A stretch of DNA of 64,000 nt from Clostridiales bacterium (GCA_023663185.1 JAMPHY010000011.1:52139-116138); one strand, 5' to 3'; shown: positions 36,712-46,026, numbered from the stretch's first letter. Notes: a model not told the origin generated them from the sequence alone. Made by a program: numbers and translations.

Positions 36712-37524
36712 TTGAAAAGATAACTGTTCGATTTTCGGTAGATAGTATTCAGCATCCTCCTTTTTGGTGTGTTCAATGATTTCCGTAGAGCTTGTACCGC
36801 ATAAATTAAAAATCCATTCATAAGGCAGAGGTGCTTGTGCTTTCATAGATGATTCTCCTTTCTTTTTATTGGCAGTAGTTAATTGATATAGGTAGTTGTT
36901 ATAAATATCCTGTTCTTTATGTAAAATATAATCGTCTGCAAGGCGGCTTGCTAAAGCAGCGTCATGCAGATTGTCAGTAAGACAGTGCAGATACAGATTG
37001 TCCTCAGGAGATAGTTCCTTTGTGACGATAATCTGTGCATTAAATGTCTCTTTACTGATATAATACACCCCATTCTGTACTTTTGCAACAGTTAATTTTC
37101 TCTCGTCCCGAAGATGCTTTATCAGTTTCCGCGGATAGCGGAAGCATAAAAAAGTAATGCTGACGTCGAGACTGGAATATTGTTTCCTGTGTTTTGGCTG
37201 CGTTTCGTGTTCTTTATGCTTTGTCTGTCCCATTTGGGCGATGAGCAGTCCAGCGTAGCCGATAGTTTTATAATAGGAGTCAATATTGACTGAGGAACCT
37301 ACGCCTTTAATTTCAATCAGGTTTAGAGTCTTGAAAATTTGGGCTATGTTCTTATTTATTATTTTATTCGTTGGATTTTTGACAACGAGCATATCAATAC
37401 GGTAGCTGTTGTTACCAAGAATGTATTCAGTTGTATATTCCAGAAATTCAGAGTAGTCCTTGAGTTCAATCTGAAAAGCACAGGAAGCGGCTTCATGCCA
37501 GTCAACACGCGGTTTAGAAGACAT

Positions 37525-37876
37525 AGATTAGATACCTTTCGTAATAGACAGCCGTATATTTACGGCTTGCATAGATTATAGAATTGTTAAATCACTAATA
37601 ACCGAATAGTCAGGTAGTATTAATGATATATAGTCTGTATGCTTATATATCAGACAAAATATTTATATCATGAAACCGAAGAGATTACAAATGTTTTTTT
37701 GATTTAGTATGTAGAAAAAAATGAAGATAAATAAGGAGATATATTTTGTAAAATCCAATATATAGAGTAATAGTAAGTTTATTTACTGAAATGGATACTA
37801 CATATAGTATTGTGCAATTTTCCTATTTGTAGTTTTTCATAAAACTAAAGATTAAGAAATATAACACGGAAAGGAA
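37525..37876. other. A+T-rich intergenic region between divergent genes
   Basis: No gene is seen in these 352 bases. A 7-bp hairpin (AGCCGTA 37550-37556 with TACGGCT 37561-37567) lies in the leader of the - strand gene. On the + strand TTTACT (37782-37787), 17 bases and TAGTAT (37805-37810) could be a weak promoter for the zinc-ribbon gene; the -10 box lies in the near-palindrome ATACTACATATAGTAT. The rest shows no structure. Confidence 0.5.
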
Positions 37877-38932
37877 ATGAAAGAAAAGATGTATTGTAAG
37901 AAATGCGGACAAAAGTTAAACGAAGGCGCAGTATTCTGTGGCAACTGTGGGGCGTCGGTAGGAAAACAGGGTTCTTTTGATGTGGATGCTTCTATACAGA
38001 AACAGTCCGCAGGCAGAAAAGAGAATGGAAATAAAAAGGCGGTAAGGTTTATTGTGCCGATTGTCGCAGTAATTGTTCTGGCTGGAATTGGCGTCGGCGC
38101 TGTATTGATATACAATAATGAACAAGGTGAAGGAAATATTGAAGAAGGGTTTAATTTGAATGTGACGTTAGTGCAAGGAACGACAGAAGAGACGGATAAA
38201 GAAACGGGGGAAGAGTTATCGGAAAAGCCGCTGGAAGAAGCGACACTCGAAGACGGCTCGCAAGGGGACGAACAGACTACTGCAGTAATACAAGAAACAG
38301 AGAATACAGAGGCAGATACCGGCGGACAAGATGAGACGGACGCCTATGCGATGTTTAATATTGCCGCAGGAACAGAAGAAAACTACGCTTCGGCAACCAA
38401 TCCTAATAATTATCAATATTATAATTCAGGCATTGCAAATTTCCACTTTTTTTATCCTGCAGAATTATATAGCGGAGTAAATTATAGTGAACAGGAAACA
38501 GAATCGGCTTATGGTATAAATTTAAGGTCGCTTGCTTTTTCAGGTTCAGCAGGCTCTGAATTAATATTCACCCTGTCCCGTTATGAAGGGGAGTCTATTG
38601 AAAGCAAAACCGAGGAAATCTATAATTTAGAAATGAGCGGAATCTTGGATGCCGGCGATATTGTCCATGGCACATATGAAGACCACGGGCGGTTTATAGT
38701 AACAGGTTATACGCAGGACCGCTCGAAATTAATATATGATTTATTTAACGTGGATTCTGAATATGTCATGCAGATGAAAGTTATTTTTCCAGCTTATCAG
38801 GACGTGGAAGACAAGTTGCAAAAGGACTATGTGACGGAATGTTTATACCGGCTCTGCGGCTTTTCAGGGAGTAAGACTAATTGCAGGAGTTATGAAACAT
38901 ATAAGAGTGAAACCTATGGAATAGACTCTTAA
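37877..38932 (+). CDS. Zinc-ribbon membrane protein with extracytoplasmic domain
   Basis: A zinc ribbon opens the protein (MYCKKCGQK..FCGNCGAS, Cys pairs at about residues 7-10 and 21-24). It is followed by a basic linker, one transmembrane helix (about 56-78), an acidic Thr/Glu-rich stalk (85-150) and a beta-rich outer domain (about 170-330) starting NFHFFYPAELYSG. The architecture is that of cytoplasm-to-surface sensor or anchor proteins common in this lineage; function is unknown. ATG 37877 and ATG 37889 are both possible. The partial duplicate at 38946 preserves both, which favours 37877. Two Cys near the C-terminus could form an extracellular disulfide. Confidence 0.8.
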   Translation: MKEKMYCKKCGQKLNEGAVFCGNCGASVGKQGSFDVDASIQKQSAGRKENGNKKAVRFIVPIVAVIVLAGIGVGAVLIYNNEQGEGNIEEGFNLNVTLVQGTTEETDKETGEELSEKPLEEATLEDGSQGDEQTTAVIQETENTEADTGGQDETDAYAMFNIAAGTEENYASATNPNNYQYYNSGIANFHFFYPAELYSGVNYSEQETESAYGINLRSLAFSGSAGSELIFTLSRYEGESIESKTEEIYNLEMSGILDAGDIVHGTYEDHGRFIVTGYTQDRSKLIYDLFNVDSEYVMQMKVIFPAYQDVEDKLQKDYVTECLYRLCGFSGSKTNCRSYETYKSETYGIDS

Positions 38933-38949
38933 TACGATATGACATGGAA

Positions 38950-39048
38950 ATGAAACATAAAAAGATGTACTGTAAGAAATGCGGACAAAAGATAGCGGCA
39001 ATAAGCAGAGATAACCCGCTTGACGATATTATCTGTTTGGTGTTATAA
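38950..39048 (+). pseudogene. Duplicated start of the zinc-ribbon gene, truncated
   Basis: From 38946 the sequence repeats the start of the previous gene (GGAAATGAAA, then codons for KMYCKKCGQK) and then diverges and stops after 32 codons. Only half of the zinc ribbon remains. It is best read as the scar of a tandem duplication whose middle was deleted. Confidence 0.65.
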
Positions 39049-39049
39049 T
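39020..39049 (+). promoter_or_regulatory. Promoter of the small membrane protein gene
   Basis: TTGACG (39020-39025), an 18-base spacer and TATAAT (39044-39049), 63 bases before ATG 39112. Confidence 0.6.
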
Positions 39050-39111
39050 ACAGGAAGAATTTGTAAGCGGCTGTAAGTTACATATATGGCGCTGCGGAAA
39101 GGGTGAAACCG

Positions 39112-39291
39112 ATGGGTAATTTAATACTTTTTATTAACGCATTTCTTTCATATTTACTGTTGTTTTTATTAATTGTAGTGCTTGTTATCATAGCATGTGT
39201 TATTGGCGCAAAGTGGCGTATAAGCAAAGATAAGAAGCTTGCGGCTGCGGGCGGCGATAATGTGGAACAATCGGTTTCTAGTGGTGAATAA
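39112..39291 (+). CDS. Small single-pass membrane protein
   Basis: This 59-residue protein has one long hydrophobic helix (about residues 3-35), then a basic stretch (KWRISKDKK) and a short acidic tail. ATG 39112 has GGAAAGGG eight bases upstream; a GTG at 39103 overlaps that site. It has its own promoter and terminator, so it is a real single-gene unit. Function is unknown. Confidence 0.7.
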   Translation: MGNLILFINAFLSYLLLFLLIVVLVIIACVIGAKWRISKDKKLAAAGGDNVEQSVSSGE

Positions 39292-39301
39292 GTGGAATAA
39301 A

Positions 39302-39331
39302 AGGGCTGGCTGCTTAGCCGGCTCTTTTTTT
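39302..39331 (+). terminator. Intrinsic terminator after the small membrane protein gene
   Basis: AGGGCTGGCT (39302-39311) pairs with AGCCGGCTCT (39316-39325), two G-U pairs, 4-base loop, followed by TTTTTT. Confidence 0.88.
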
Positions 39332-39356
39332 AACATATTTAAGAAAGGGGATTGAC

Positions 39357-40349
39357 ATGCCTAAATCATCAAATCAGAAGTTAAAGTTATTATATATTGT
39401 AAAAATCCTCTCTGAACTGACGGACGAGGAGCATTGCATAAGTACGAAGGAATTGATTGAAGAGTTGGAAAAGTATGATATAAAGGCGGAGCGTAAAAGT
39501 ATTTATAATGATATCAACCAGCTCATAGATTTTGGCTACGATATTATTTTGTCCAAATCCAAGACAAACGGCGGATATTATATGGCGGGCAGGGATTTTG
39601 AACTGGCGGAATTAAAGTTATTGGTGGAAGTCGTACAGTCTTCTAAGTTCATTACCTTAAAGAAGTCTAAAGAGCTCATAGCAAAAATTGAGAAGTTAGC
39701 GTCCAAGTCCGACGCTAAACAGTTACAAAGGCAGGTGTATGTCGCAAACCGTATCAAGACGGCAAATGAGAGTATCTATTATATTGTGGACGATATCCAT
39801 AGGGCGATTCAGAATAACGAGCAGATTTCCTTTCAATATCTGGAATGGAATCTTGAAAAGAAGCTTGTGCCGCGGCGAGATGGGAAAATATATACGGTGA
39901 GTCCGTGGGCGCTGACCTGTAAAGACGAGAATTACTATCTGATTGCTCACGACGGTGAAGAAGATAAGATTAAACATTTCCGCGTGGATAAGATGGGTAG
40001 TATAAAGGAGCTGCCTAATGTGAAACGTGAAGGAAGCGCCTTATTTGAGCGTTTTGACATAGCCGACTATGCGAATAAGACGTTCAGCATGTACGGCGGC
40101 AAGGAAGAAGCGGTCACTATACAGCTTGAAAATCATTTAATAGGCGTGGTGATGGACAGGTTCGGGCAGGACGTGTCTATAAGGATAAAGGACAAAGAAC
40201 ACTTTTCGGTGCGCGTGACTGTAGCGATAAGCGGACAATTTTTCGGCTGGCTTACGGGGCTGGGGGCAGGAGCGCAGCTTATTGCGCCGGAGACTGTGGT
40301 GACGCAATATAAGCAGTTTGTTGATGAAATTGTGAAAAATTATACATGA
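39357..40349 (+). CDS. WYL-domain transcriptional regulator
   Basis: The first 90 residues are a winged helix of the DeoR/HTH_11 type (LKLLYIVKILSELTDE, then AERKSIYNDINQLIDFGYDI). The middle holds a WYL domain, with YTVSPWALTCKDENYYLIAH as its core, and the C-terminus the WCX extension. The length of 330 residues is standard. WYL domains sense nucleic-acid or nucleotide ligands, and the family is common near defence loci, but here the neighbours are a small membrane protein and nrdD, which has its own promoter. Its targets are not evident. Confidence 0.92.
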   Translation: MPKSSNQKLKLLYIVKILSELTDEEHCISTKELIEELEKYDIKAERKSIYNDINQLIDFGYDIILSKSKTNGGYYMAGRDFELAELKLLVEVVQSSKFITLKKSKELIAKIEKLASKSDAKQLQRQVYVANRIKTANESIYYIVDDIHRAIQNNEQISFQYLEWNLEKKLVPRRDGKIYTVSPWALTCKDENYYLIAHDGEEDKIKHFRVDKMGSIKELPNVKREGSALFERFDIADYANKTFSMYGGKEEAVTIQLENHLIGVVMDRFGQDVSIRIKDKEHFSVRVTVAISGQFFGWLTGLGAGAQLIAPETVVTQYKQFVDEIVKNYT

Positions 40350-40393
40350 TGCAATTTTTTGCAAATATTTCTGAAATTCTTTTCAACTGTAGA

Positions 40394-40422
40394 TTGACAT
40401 AGGAATTGTATTATCTTATACT
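40394..40422 (+). promoter_or_regulatory. nrdD promoter
   Basis: TTGACA (40394-40399), 17 bases and TATACT (40417-40422). Transcription would start near 40429, just before the first NrdR box. Confidence 0.85.
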
Positions 40423-40432
40423 AATATTACGA

Positions 40433-40479
40433 CCACTAAATATGGTAATGTTATGTAAACGAAAAACTATATTTTGTGC
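40433..40479 (+). promoter_or_regulatory. Tandem NrdR boxes of the nrdDG operon
   Basis: Two sites related to the NrdR consensus ACACTATATATAGTGT lie at 40433-40448 (CCACTAAATATGGTAA, 11 of 16) and 40464-40479 (AAACTATATTTTGTGC, 12 of 16). They are 31 bases apart, start to start, the spacing known for NrdR. Binding just downstream of the start site would block transcription when dATP is high. The nrdR gene is not in this window. Confidence 0.78.
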
Positions 40480-40517
40480 AAAAGCTGAGGTAAGAAACAG
40501 GAGTGGGGGTTTTTAGT

Positions 40518-42707
40518 ATGAGTAATCTGTTAGAGCCGCAGAGTACGGCGGGAGAGGATTTCGGGGCAGAATTTAAACCGGATAGAGATGTTAAAGTAAT
40601 CAAAAAGGACGGCAGTCTAGAGGGGTTCAATGTCCAGAAAGTCGTAGACGCTGTAGGCAAAAGCGCTTACCGCGCACTGACTAAGTTCACGGACGAAGAG
40701 AAGAGGCATATCTGCCAGACTGTAATCAATAAGGTAAATGAGCTTGGGGAAGATGAAATCCCGATTCAGCTTATGCACAATATAGTGGAGAGCGCCCTAG
40801 AGGACGTAAAGCCGATTGTGGCGAAGAGTTACCGCGACTACCGTAATTATAAGCAGGATTTTGTACGCATGATGGACGAGGTTTATAAGAAAAGCCAGTC
40901 TATTATGTACATAGGCGATAAGGAGAACGCTAATACGGATAGCGCCCTTGTTTCCACTAAGAGAAGCCTTATCTTTAATCAATTCAATAAAGAACTTTAT
41001 CAAAAGTTTTTCATGACTACGGAGGAGATTCAGGCGTGCCGTGACGGATATCTTTATGTGCATGATATGTCGGCAAGAAGGGATACTATGAACTGCTGTC
41101 TTTTTAATGTTGCCGAGGTATTAAAAGGCGGCTTTGAAATGGGGAATATCTGGTATAACGAGCCGAAGACTCTGGACGTGGCGTTCGACGTCATAGGCGA
41201 TATCGTATTGAGCGCGGCAAGCCAGCAATACGGCGGTTTTACCGTGCCGGAGGTAGACAAGATACTTGAGCCTTATGCGGAGAAGACATATCAAAAGAGC
41301 CTTAAAAAGTATAAAGAACTTGGAATCAGCGAAGAAAAAGCCGATGTAGAGGCTTTAGCGGACGTAAAAAGGGAATTTGAGCAAGGTTTTCAGGGGTGGG
41401 AATATAAATTTAATACCGTGGCAAGCAGCCGCGGGGATTATCCGTTTATCACCGTTACCGCAGGAATAGGGACGGGCAGGTTTGCCAAGCTTGCCACGAT
41501 AATAATGTTAAATGTGCGTAAGGCAGGACAGGGAAAGAAAGAATGCAAGAAACCTGTATTGTTCCCGAAGATTGTTTTTCTCTATGATGAAAATCTACAT
41601 GGACCGGGGAAAGAACTGGAAGACGTATTTGAAGCAGGAGTACAGTGTTCGGCTAAGACGATGTATCCCGACTGGCTGAGTCTGACCGGAAAAGGCTATG
41701 TCCCCAGTATGTACAAGCAGTACGGTAAGGTTATCTCGCCTATGGGCTGCCGCGCTTTTCTTTCACCGTGGTATGAGCGTGGCGGAATGCACCCTGCCGA
41801 TGATAACGATACGCCTGTTTTCGTAGGAAGGTTCAATATAGGAGTGGTATCGCTGCATTTGCCGATGATTCTTGCCAAGTCGCGTCAGGAAAGCAAAGAT
41901 TTCTACGACGTGCTGGATTATTACTTAAATCTAATCAGGCAGTTGCATAAGAGGACTTATGCTTATCTGGGCGAAATGCGTGCGTCAACCAATCCGCTTG
42001 CCTATTGCGAGGGCGGATTCTATAACGGACATTTACAGCTCCATGATAAGATTAAGCCTATTTTAAAGACTGCTACGGCAAGCTTCGGAATCACGGCGTT
42101 CAATGAGCTGCAGGAGCTTTATAACGGAAAATCTTTAGTTGAAGACGGGCAGTTTGCGCTGGAAGTATTAGAGTATATTAATAATAAGATTAATGAATAT
42201 AAAGAAGAAGACGGACATTTGTACGCCATTTACGGAACGCCTGCTGAGAATTTGTGCGGACTTCAAGTGAAGCAGTTCCGTGCAAAGTACGGCATAGTGG
42301 AAGGCGTATCCGACAGGGAATATGTTTCAAACAGCTTCCATTGTCATGTGACGGAAGATATCACCCCGATTGAAAAGCAGGATTTGGAATATCGTTTCTG
42401 GGAGCTTTCCAACGGCGGTAAGATACAGTATGTCAAATATCCGATTGACTATAATATTGAGGCAATCAAGACGCTAATCAGACGCGCAATGGAAATGGGC
42501 TTCTATGAAGGCGTAAACCTTTCCCTTGCATATTGCGACGACTGCGGGCATCAGGAGCTTGAGATGGACGTATGCCCCGTATGCGGCAGCCGCAATCTGA
42601 CTAAGATAGACAGAATGAACGGATATCTTGCTTATTCCCGCGTCCACGGCGATACGAGGCTGAGCGACGCTAAGATGGCGGAAATAGCGGAGAGAAAGAG
42701 TATGTAG
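40518..42707 (+). CDS. nrdD: Anaerobic ribonucleoside-triphosphate reductase
   Basis: It reduces ribonucleoside triphosphates to deoxy forms with a glycyl radical, under anaerobic conditions. The N-terminal ATP-cone (about residues 20-115, VIKKDGSLEGFNVQKVVDAV) senses ATP/dATP. The catalytic barrel follows, and the C-terminus has a four-Cys zinc site (CDDCGHQELEMDVCPVCGS) and the radical Gly in RMNGYLAYS, 28 residues from the end. ATG 40518 follows a G-rich ribosome binding site. A palindrome lies between it and its activase gene. Regulation by NrdR is indicated by the two boxes upstream. Confidence 0.97.
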   Translation: MSNLLEPQSTAGEDFGAEFKPDRDVKVIKKDGSLEGFNVQKVVDAVGKSAYRALTKFTDEEKRHICQTVINKVNELGEDEIPIQLMHNIVESALEDVKPIVAKSYRDYRNYKQDFVRMMDEVYKKSQSIMYIGDKENANTDSALVSTKRSLIFNQFNKELYQKFFMTTEEIQACRDGYLYVHDMSARRDTMNCCLFNVAEVLKGGFEMGNIWYNEPKTLDVAFDVIGDIVLSAASQQYGGFTVPEVDKILEPYAEKTYQKSLKKYKELGISEEKADVEALADVKREFEQGFQGWEYKFNTVASSRGDYPFITVTAGIGTGRFAKLATIIMLNVRKAGQGKKECKKPVLFPKIVFLYDENLHGPGKELEDVFEAGVQCSAKTMYPDWLSLTGKGYVPSMYKQYGKVISPMGCRAFLSPWYERGGMHPADDNDTPVFVGRFNIGVVSLHLPMILAKSRQESKDFYDVLDYYLNLIRQLHKRTYAYLGEMRASTNPLAYCEGGFYNGHLQLHDKIKPILKTATASFGITAFNELQELYNGKSLVEDGQFALEVLEYINNKINEYKEEDGHLYAIYGTPAENLCGLQVKQFRAKYGIVEGVSDREYVSNSFHCHVTEDITPIEKQDLEYRFWELSNGGKIQYVKYPIDYNIEAIKTLIRRAMEMGFYEGVNLSLAYCDDCGHQELEMDVCPVCGSRNLTKIDRMNGYLAYSRVHGDTRLSDAKMAEIAERKSM

Positions 42708-42729
42708 GGGTGATGTTTATAATCTGTAT

Positions 42730-42759
42730 GTGACATGAACTCATATGAGTCCATGTCAC
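42730..42759. repeat. 30-bp near-perfect palindrome between nrdD and nrdG (family member C)
   Basis: The palindrome is centred on CATATG at 42742-42747 and has only one mismatched pair. Its half-site GACATGAACTCATATG is the same as the outer arm of the long inverted repeat at 11166-11304, with one base changed. It may act as an mRNA processing or attenuation hairpin between the two nrd genes. Confidence 0.85.
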
Positions 42760-42782
42760 TATAATAGATGTGGGGAGATTAT

Positions 42783-43286
42783 ATGAGATATCATAATATC
42801 ACTAAGGACGATATGTTGAATGGAGACGGGCTGCGGGTGGTTTTGTGGGTTGCAGGCTGCGACCACTGCTGCAAAGAGTGCCATAATCCGATAACGTGGG
42901 ACGCTGATGGTGGAATGCCGTTTGACGAAGGGGCGAAGCAGGAGATTTTTGAACAGCTTGATAAAGATTATATAAAAGGAATTACTTTTTCAGGCGGAGA
43001 TCCACTTCATGCCGCCAACAGAGCGGACGTCAGGGCGCTTATGGCGGAAATTAAGCAGAAATATCCTAATAAGACAATCTGGCTCTATACAGGCGACGTA
43101 TGGGAGAATATTGTAAATGACAATCTTGTAAAATACGTTGACGTACTGGTAGACGGTGAGTTTGTTGTAGAATTAAAAGACACCAAGCTGTTTTGGCGCG
43201 GAAGCAGTAACCAGCGGGTGATTGATGTGCAAAAGACGCTTGAAGCAGAGGACATTACTGTGCCGGTGATGTACTGCAATGCGTAG
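42783..43286 (+). CDS. nrdG: Anaerobic ribonucleotide reductase activating protein (radical SAM)
   Basis: It generates the glycyl radical on NrdD using a 4Fe-4S cluster and S-adenosylmethionine. The cluster motif is CX3CX2C in CDHCCKECHN (about residues 26-33), followed by the SAM-binding TFSGGDPL. The 167-residue length is typical for the small class. GGGGAG before ATG 42783 fixes the start; an ATG 15 bases earlier overlaps that site. It pairs with nrdD just upstream. Confidence 0.96.
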   Translation: MRYHNITKDDMLNGDGLRVVLWVAGCDHCCKECHNPITWDADGGMPFDEGAKQEIFEQLDKDYIKGITFSGGDPLHAANRADVRALMAEIKQKYPNKTIWLYTGDVWENIVNDNLVKYVDVLVDGEFVVELKDTKLFWRGSSNQRVIDVQKTLEAEDITVPVMYCNA

Positions 43287-43312
43287 GGTATGAAAGGAGC
43301 ATAGTTTCATAA

Positions 43313-43747
43313 ATGAAAACAATCAAAATCAAATACTTCACGGATAAAATAGATAAATTAACCTACATAGACGGCAAATCCGATTGGATTGATTTGCGCT
43401 GCGCGGAAGAGGTAACGATGAAGAAGGGCGAGTTCAGACTGATTTCGCTCGGCATGGCGATGGAGCTTCCCGAAGGCTATGAAGCGCATGTGGTTCCGAG
43501 AAGCTCTACCTTTAAGAACTTCGGCATTATACAGGTCAACCACATGGGCGTCATTGACTGCTCCTATTGCGGAGATAACGACCAGTGGTTTATGCCTGCA
43601 TACGCCGTGCGTGACACGCAGATTCATATTAATGACAGAATTTGTCAGTTTCGTATCATGGAAAACCAGCCTAAAATTGTTTTCGATGAAGTGGAAAGCC
43701 TCGGTAATAAGGACAGAGGCGGTCACGGCAGCACAGGAAAACAGTAA
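43313..43747 (+). CDS. dut: dUTP diphosphatase
   Basis: It hydrolyses dUTP to dUMP, protecting DNA from uracil and feeding thymidylate synthesis. The 144-residue trimeric-type sequence has the conserved motifs [28 protein letters not shown] (with the catalytic Asp) and the C-terminal P-loop-like GGHGSTG. AAAGGAG lies 13 bases upstream of the ATG. Its position directly after nrdG makes a deoxynucleotide supply operon. Confidence 0.94.
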   Translation: MKTIKIKYFTDKIDKLTYIDGKSDWIDLRCAEEVTMKKGEFRLISLGMAMELPEGYEAHVVPRSSTFKNFGIIQVNHMGVIDCSYCGDNDQWFMPAYAVRDTQIHINDRICQFRIMENQPKIVFDEVESLGNKDRGGHGSTGKQ

Positions 43748-43804
43748 CATATGGTAAGTTTCCATTTTTACTCAACCAGCGGATAAGACATCGCGATATC
43801 AGCG

Positions 43805-45226
43805 TCATTCGCGTGATTCAGGCAGCCGCAAGCGGAAAAATCTTTTCGCCAACTGTCTGGGGTTCAAGGGCAGCACAGGGTAGATATAGCTTTTGCCTGA
43901 TAAAGTCTTATTAAATACAATAGCGAGAATCAGTATGGCAATCGCCGCTATATATCCGTATAAGCCGAATATCGCAGTCAGTATCAGATTGAGGATTCGC
44001 ATGAATTTTAATGCGTAGCCGAGTTCATAGCTGGACTGCGTATAGTTGGCAATCGCTACAAACGCCATATATAACATTACTTCTGAATTAAACCAGCCGC
44101 TGTTGACCGAAAATTCCCCAAGTACAAGCGCAGCCATGACGCTAAGAGGCGTACTGAGCATATTCGGGGTATTAATGGCGGCAAGCTTAAGCCCGTCTAT
44201 TGCCAGCTCAAGTATCAAAAATTGCGCGATAAGCGGTATATTCGAGGTTTCCTTAACCATGATAAAGCGGAATGATTCGGGTATCCAGCCGGGATTCTGC
44301 ATAAGGAGCAGGAACGTAGGCGTAATCAGGTAAGTCAAAATGCTTATTATGAAACGCGAGAGCCTTAAATATGTCCCTGTAATCGGCGGAAAATAATAGT
44401 CGTCCGCTTCTTCCACAATATCAAAAATCGAGGTCGGAACAATCATTGCAGACGGAGAGTTGTCCACAAGGATTATTATATCGCCCTCTAAGACCTGTGC
44501 CGCCGCGGTATCCGGACGCTCCGTGAATTTGAATTTCGGGAATGGATTGAACCAGCATCTCTTATATAGGCACTCGGCGAGGCTTTCCTGATTCATCGTG
44601 AGTGCGTCCACCTTTATTTCCGATATGCGTTTCTTAATTTTATTTAAAAATTCATGGTCTACCCTGTTATCCATATAGCAGAGCACAATGTCAGTTTTAG
44701 AACTTTTACCGGCGTTCATCATTTCCATTCTAAGCTCCGTGCTGCGGATTCTTCTCCTGATAAGCGCCGTGTTGAATACGACCGTTTCTACAAAGCCGTC
44801 TTTAGAACCCCTAAGCGTCTTGTCCTTTTCAGGTTCTTCCACGCTCCTTGCGGGATAGGTCCTTGAATCTATTAAAACGCATCTGTCATAGCCGTCGATA
44901 AAAAGGGCGAATACGCCGGATAAAATATTGAAAAAGATATCGTCCCATTTATCCTTTAAATCGACTTCCACATACGGGGTAGCCTTTTTTGCCATCTCGT
45001 AGGCGCTTTGCGGCATATCTTCAGGCTTTAAGCCTATGAAGTATTGCAGGATTTTCATCATCAAATCGTCTTTACAGAAGCCGTCCACAAAATATATGCA
45101 CGCCTGCTTGCCGCCTACTTCAATTACCCTGTATACGATATCGAAATTAGTGCCGGGCGCAAGCCTGTCAGCCAGATAGCGCATATTTTCATCTAATGAC
45201 GTAGTCATTGTTTCTTTTTTCTCCAC
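43805..45226 (-). CDS. GerA-family spore germination protein, SpoVAF-like, encoded alone
   Basis: A 473-residue GerA-family A-subunit: a soluble N-terminal half, the family core FTERPDTAAAQVLEGDIIIL and PPITGTYLRLSRF (about residues 230-300), then five or so membrane helices (about 300-445). The phrase ERPDTAA and the absence of GerB/GerC partner genes make a SpoVAF-type protein, or an orphan germinant receptor subunit, both possible. GTG 45226 is chosen because GGAAGGAG lies nine bases upstream; a more upstream ATG at 45280 has no such site. It is convergent with dut. Confidence 0.88.
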   Translation of the reverse strand: MEKKETMTTSLDENMRYLADRLAPGTNFDIVYRVIEVGGKQACIYFVDGFCKDDLMMKILQYFIGLKPEDMPQSAYEMAKKATPYVEVDLKDKWDDIFFNILSGVFALFIDGYDRCVLIDSRTYPARSVEEPEKDKTLRGSKDGFVETVVFNTALIRRRIRSTELRMEMMNAGKSSKTDIVLCYMDNRVDHEFLNKIKKRISEIKVDALTMNQESLAECLYKRCWFNPFPKFKFTERPDTAAAQVLEGDIIILVDNSPSAMIVPTSIFDIVEEADDYYFPPITGTYLRLSRFIISILTYLITPTFLLLMQNPGWIPESFRFIMVKETSNIPLIAQFLILELAIDGLKLAAINTPNMLSTPLSVMAALVLGEFSVNSGWFNSEVMLYMAFVAIANYTQSSYELGYALKFMRILNLILTAIFGLYGYIAAIAILILAIVFNKTLSGKSYIYPVLPLNPRQLAKRFFRLRLPESRE

Positions 45227-45312
45227 CAGACCAAACTCCTTCCAAAAATAAAATTTTATTGATTTTATAGTATTTCCCAAGTGAAAGATTTTATTCTGCT
45301 AGGAATTATTTC

Positions 45313-45341
45313 TTGTACAGTCAGATAACTTGTGTTATAGT
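45313..45341 (+). promoter_or_regulatory. Promoter of the two-helix membrane protein gene
   Basis: TTGTAC (45313-45318), 17 bases, TATAGT (45336-45341), 26 bases before the start codon. Confidence 0.65.
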
Positions 45342-45366
45342 CTGAAAGTGGAAGGGCGGCGTCAGA

Positions 45367-45960
45367 ATGAAAAAAATATATATTTCCCGAATGACAATTA
45401 TCTCCCTGTTGATTTTCCTATTAAGTATAGGTGGAATTGTCATATCTATACTAAGAATTAATTTATATAATCAGGCGCAGCCGCTTGCATATTTTTCTAA
45501 AGATAGTCTTAAAGCAGGCAGATATGTAACCGGAACGATTATATCTTATGTAGTAAATAAGCGCAGACCTACCGGTTCTGATGTTGATTATTCAATTTAT
45601 ACTTTTGGAAACTGGGACAATTTGATTGATACATACGCCGGATATATTATTCCATTTGACGATGGGCAATATATTCGTATATGGATCAATGATGAAGAGT
45701 CGCTTGCGCTTTTGAATAGTTCGCAGGACGGGCTTCATGTAAATGTGTCATTTGTAGGTAAAATAAAAGTTGAAGATACACCTGCTGATTATGCTGATGA
45801 TGTATTAGGATTTGACCACAATAAAGTAATTACAGACTATGCTATCGTGCAACAGGACTTAAAGGCAGAAAAGTATTGGATAATAGTATGTTTGTTTGGT
45901 ATTGTCACTGCTCTGATTTTATATTTCTTTGAAGGAAAAGTGGAAGTGTCCGAAGAATAG
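45367..45960 (+). CDS. Membrane protein with two helices and an extracytoplasmic domain
   Basis: One hydrophobic helix lies at residues 8-30 and another at about 168-188; the roughly 135 residues between them form an outer domain rich in Tyr, Asp and beta-type segments (YVTGTIISYVVNKRRPTG, YAGYIIPFDDGQYIRIW). No enzyme motif is recognised. It has its own promoter and sits alone between divergent and co-directional genes. Function unknown. Confidence 0.78.
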   Translation: MKKIYISRMTIISLLIFLLSIGGIVISILRINLYNQAQPLAYFSKDSLKAGRYVTGTIISYVVNKRRPTGSDVDYSIYTFGNWDNLIDTYAGYIIPFDDGQYIRIWINDEESLALLNSSQDGLHVNVSFVGKIKVEDTPADYADDVLGFDHNKVITDYAIVQQDLKAEKYWIIVCLFGIVTALILYFFEGKVEVSEE

Positions 45961-46026
45961 TCTTGTCTTTTCAGTAAGTAAATAGTACAATATTTATATC
46001 AAAGCATAAGGCAGGAGGTAATTATA

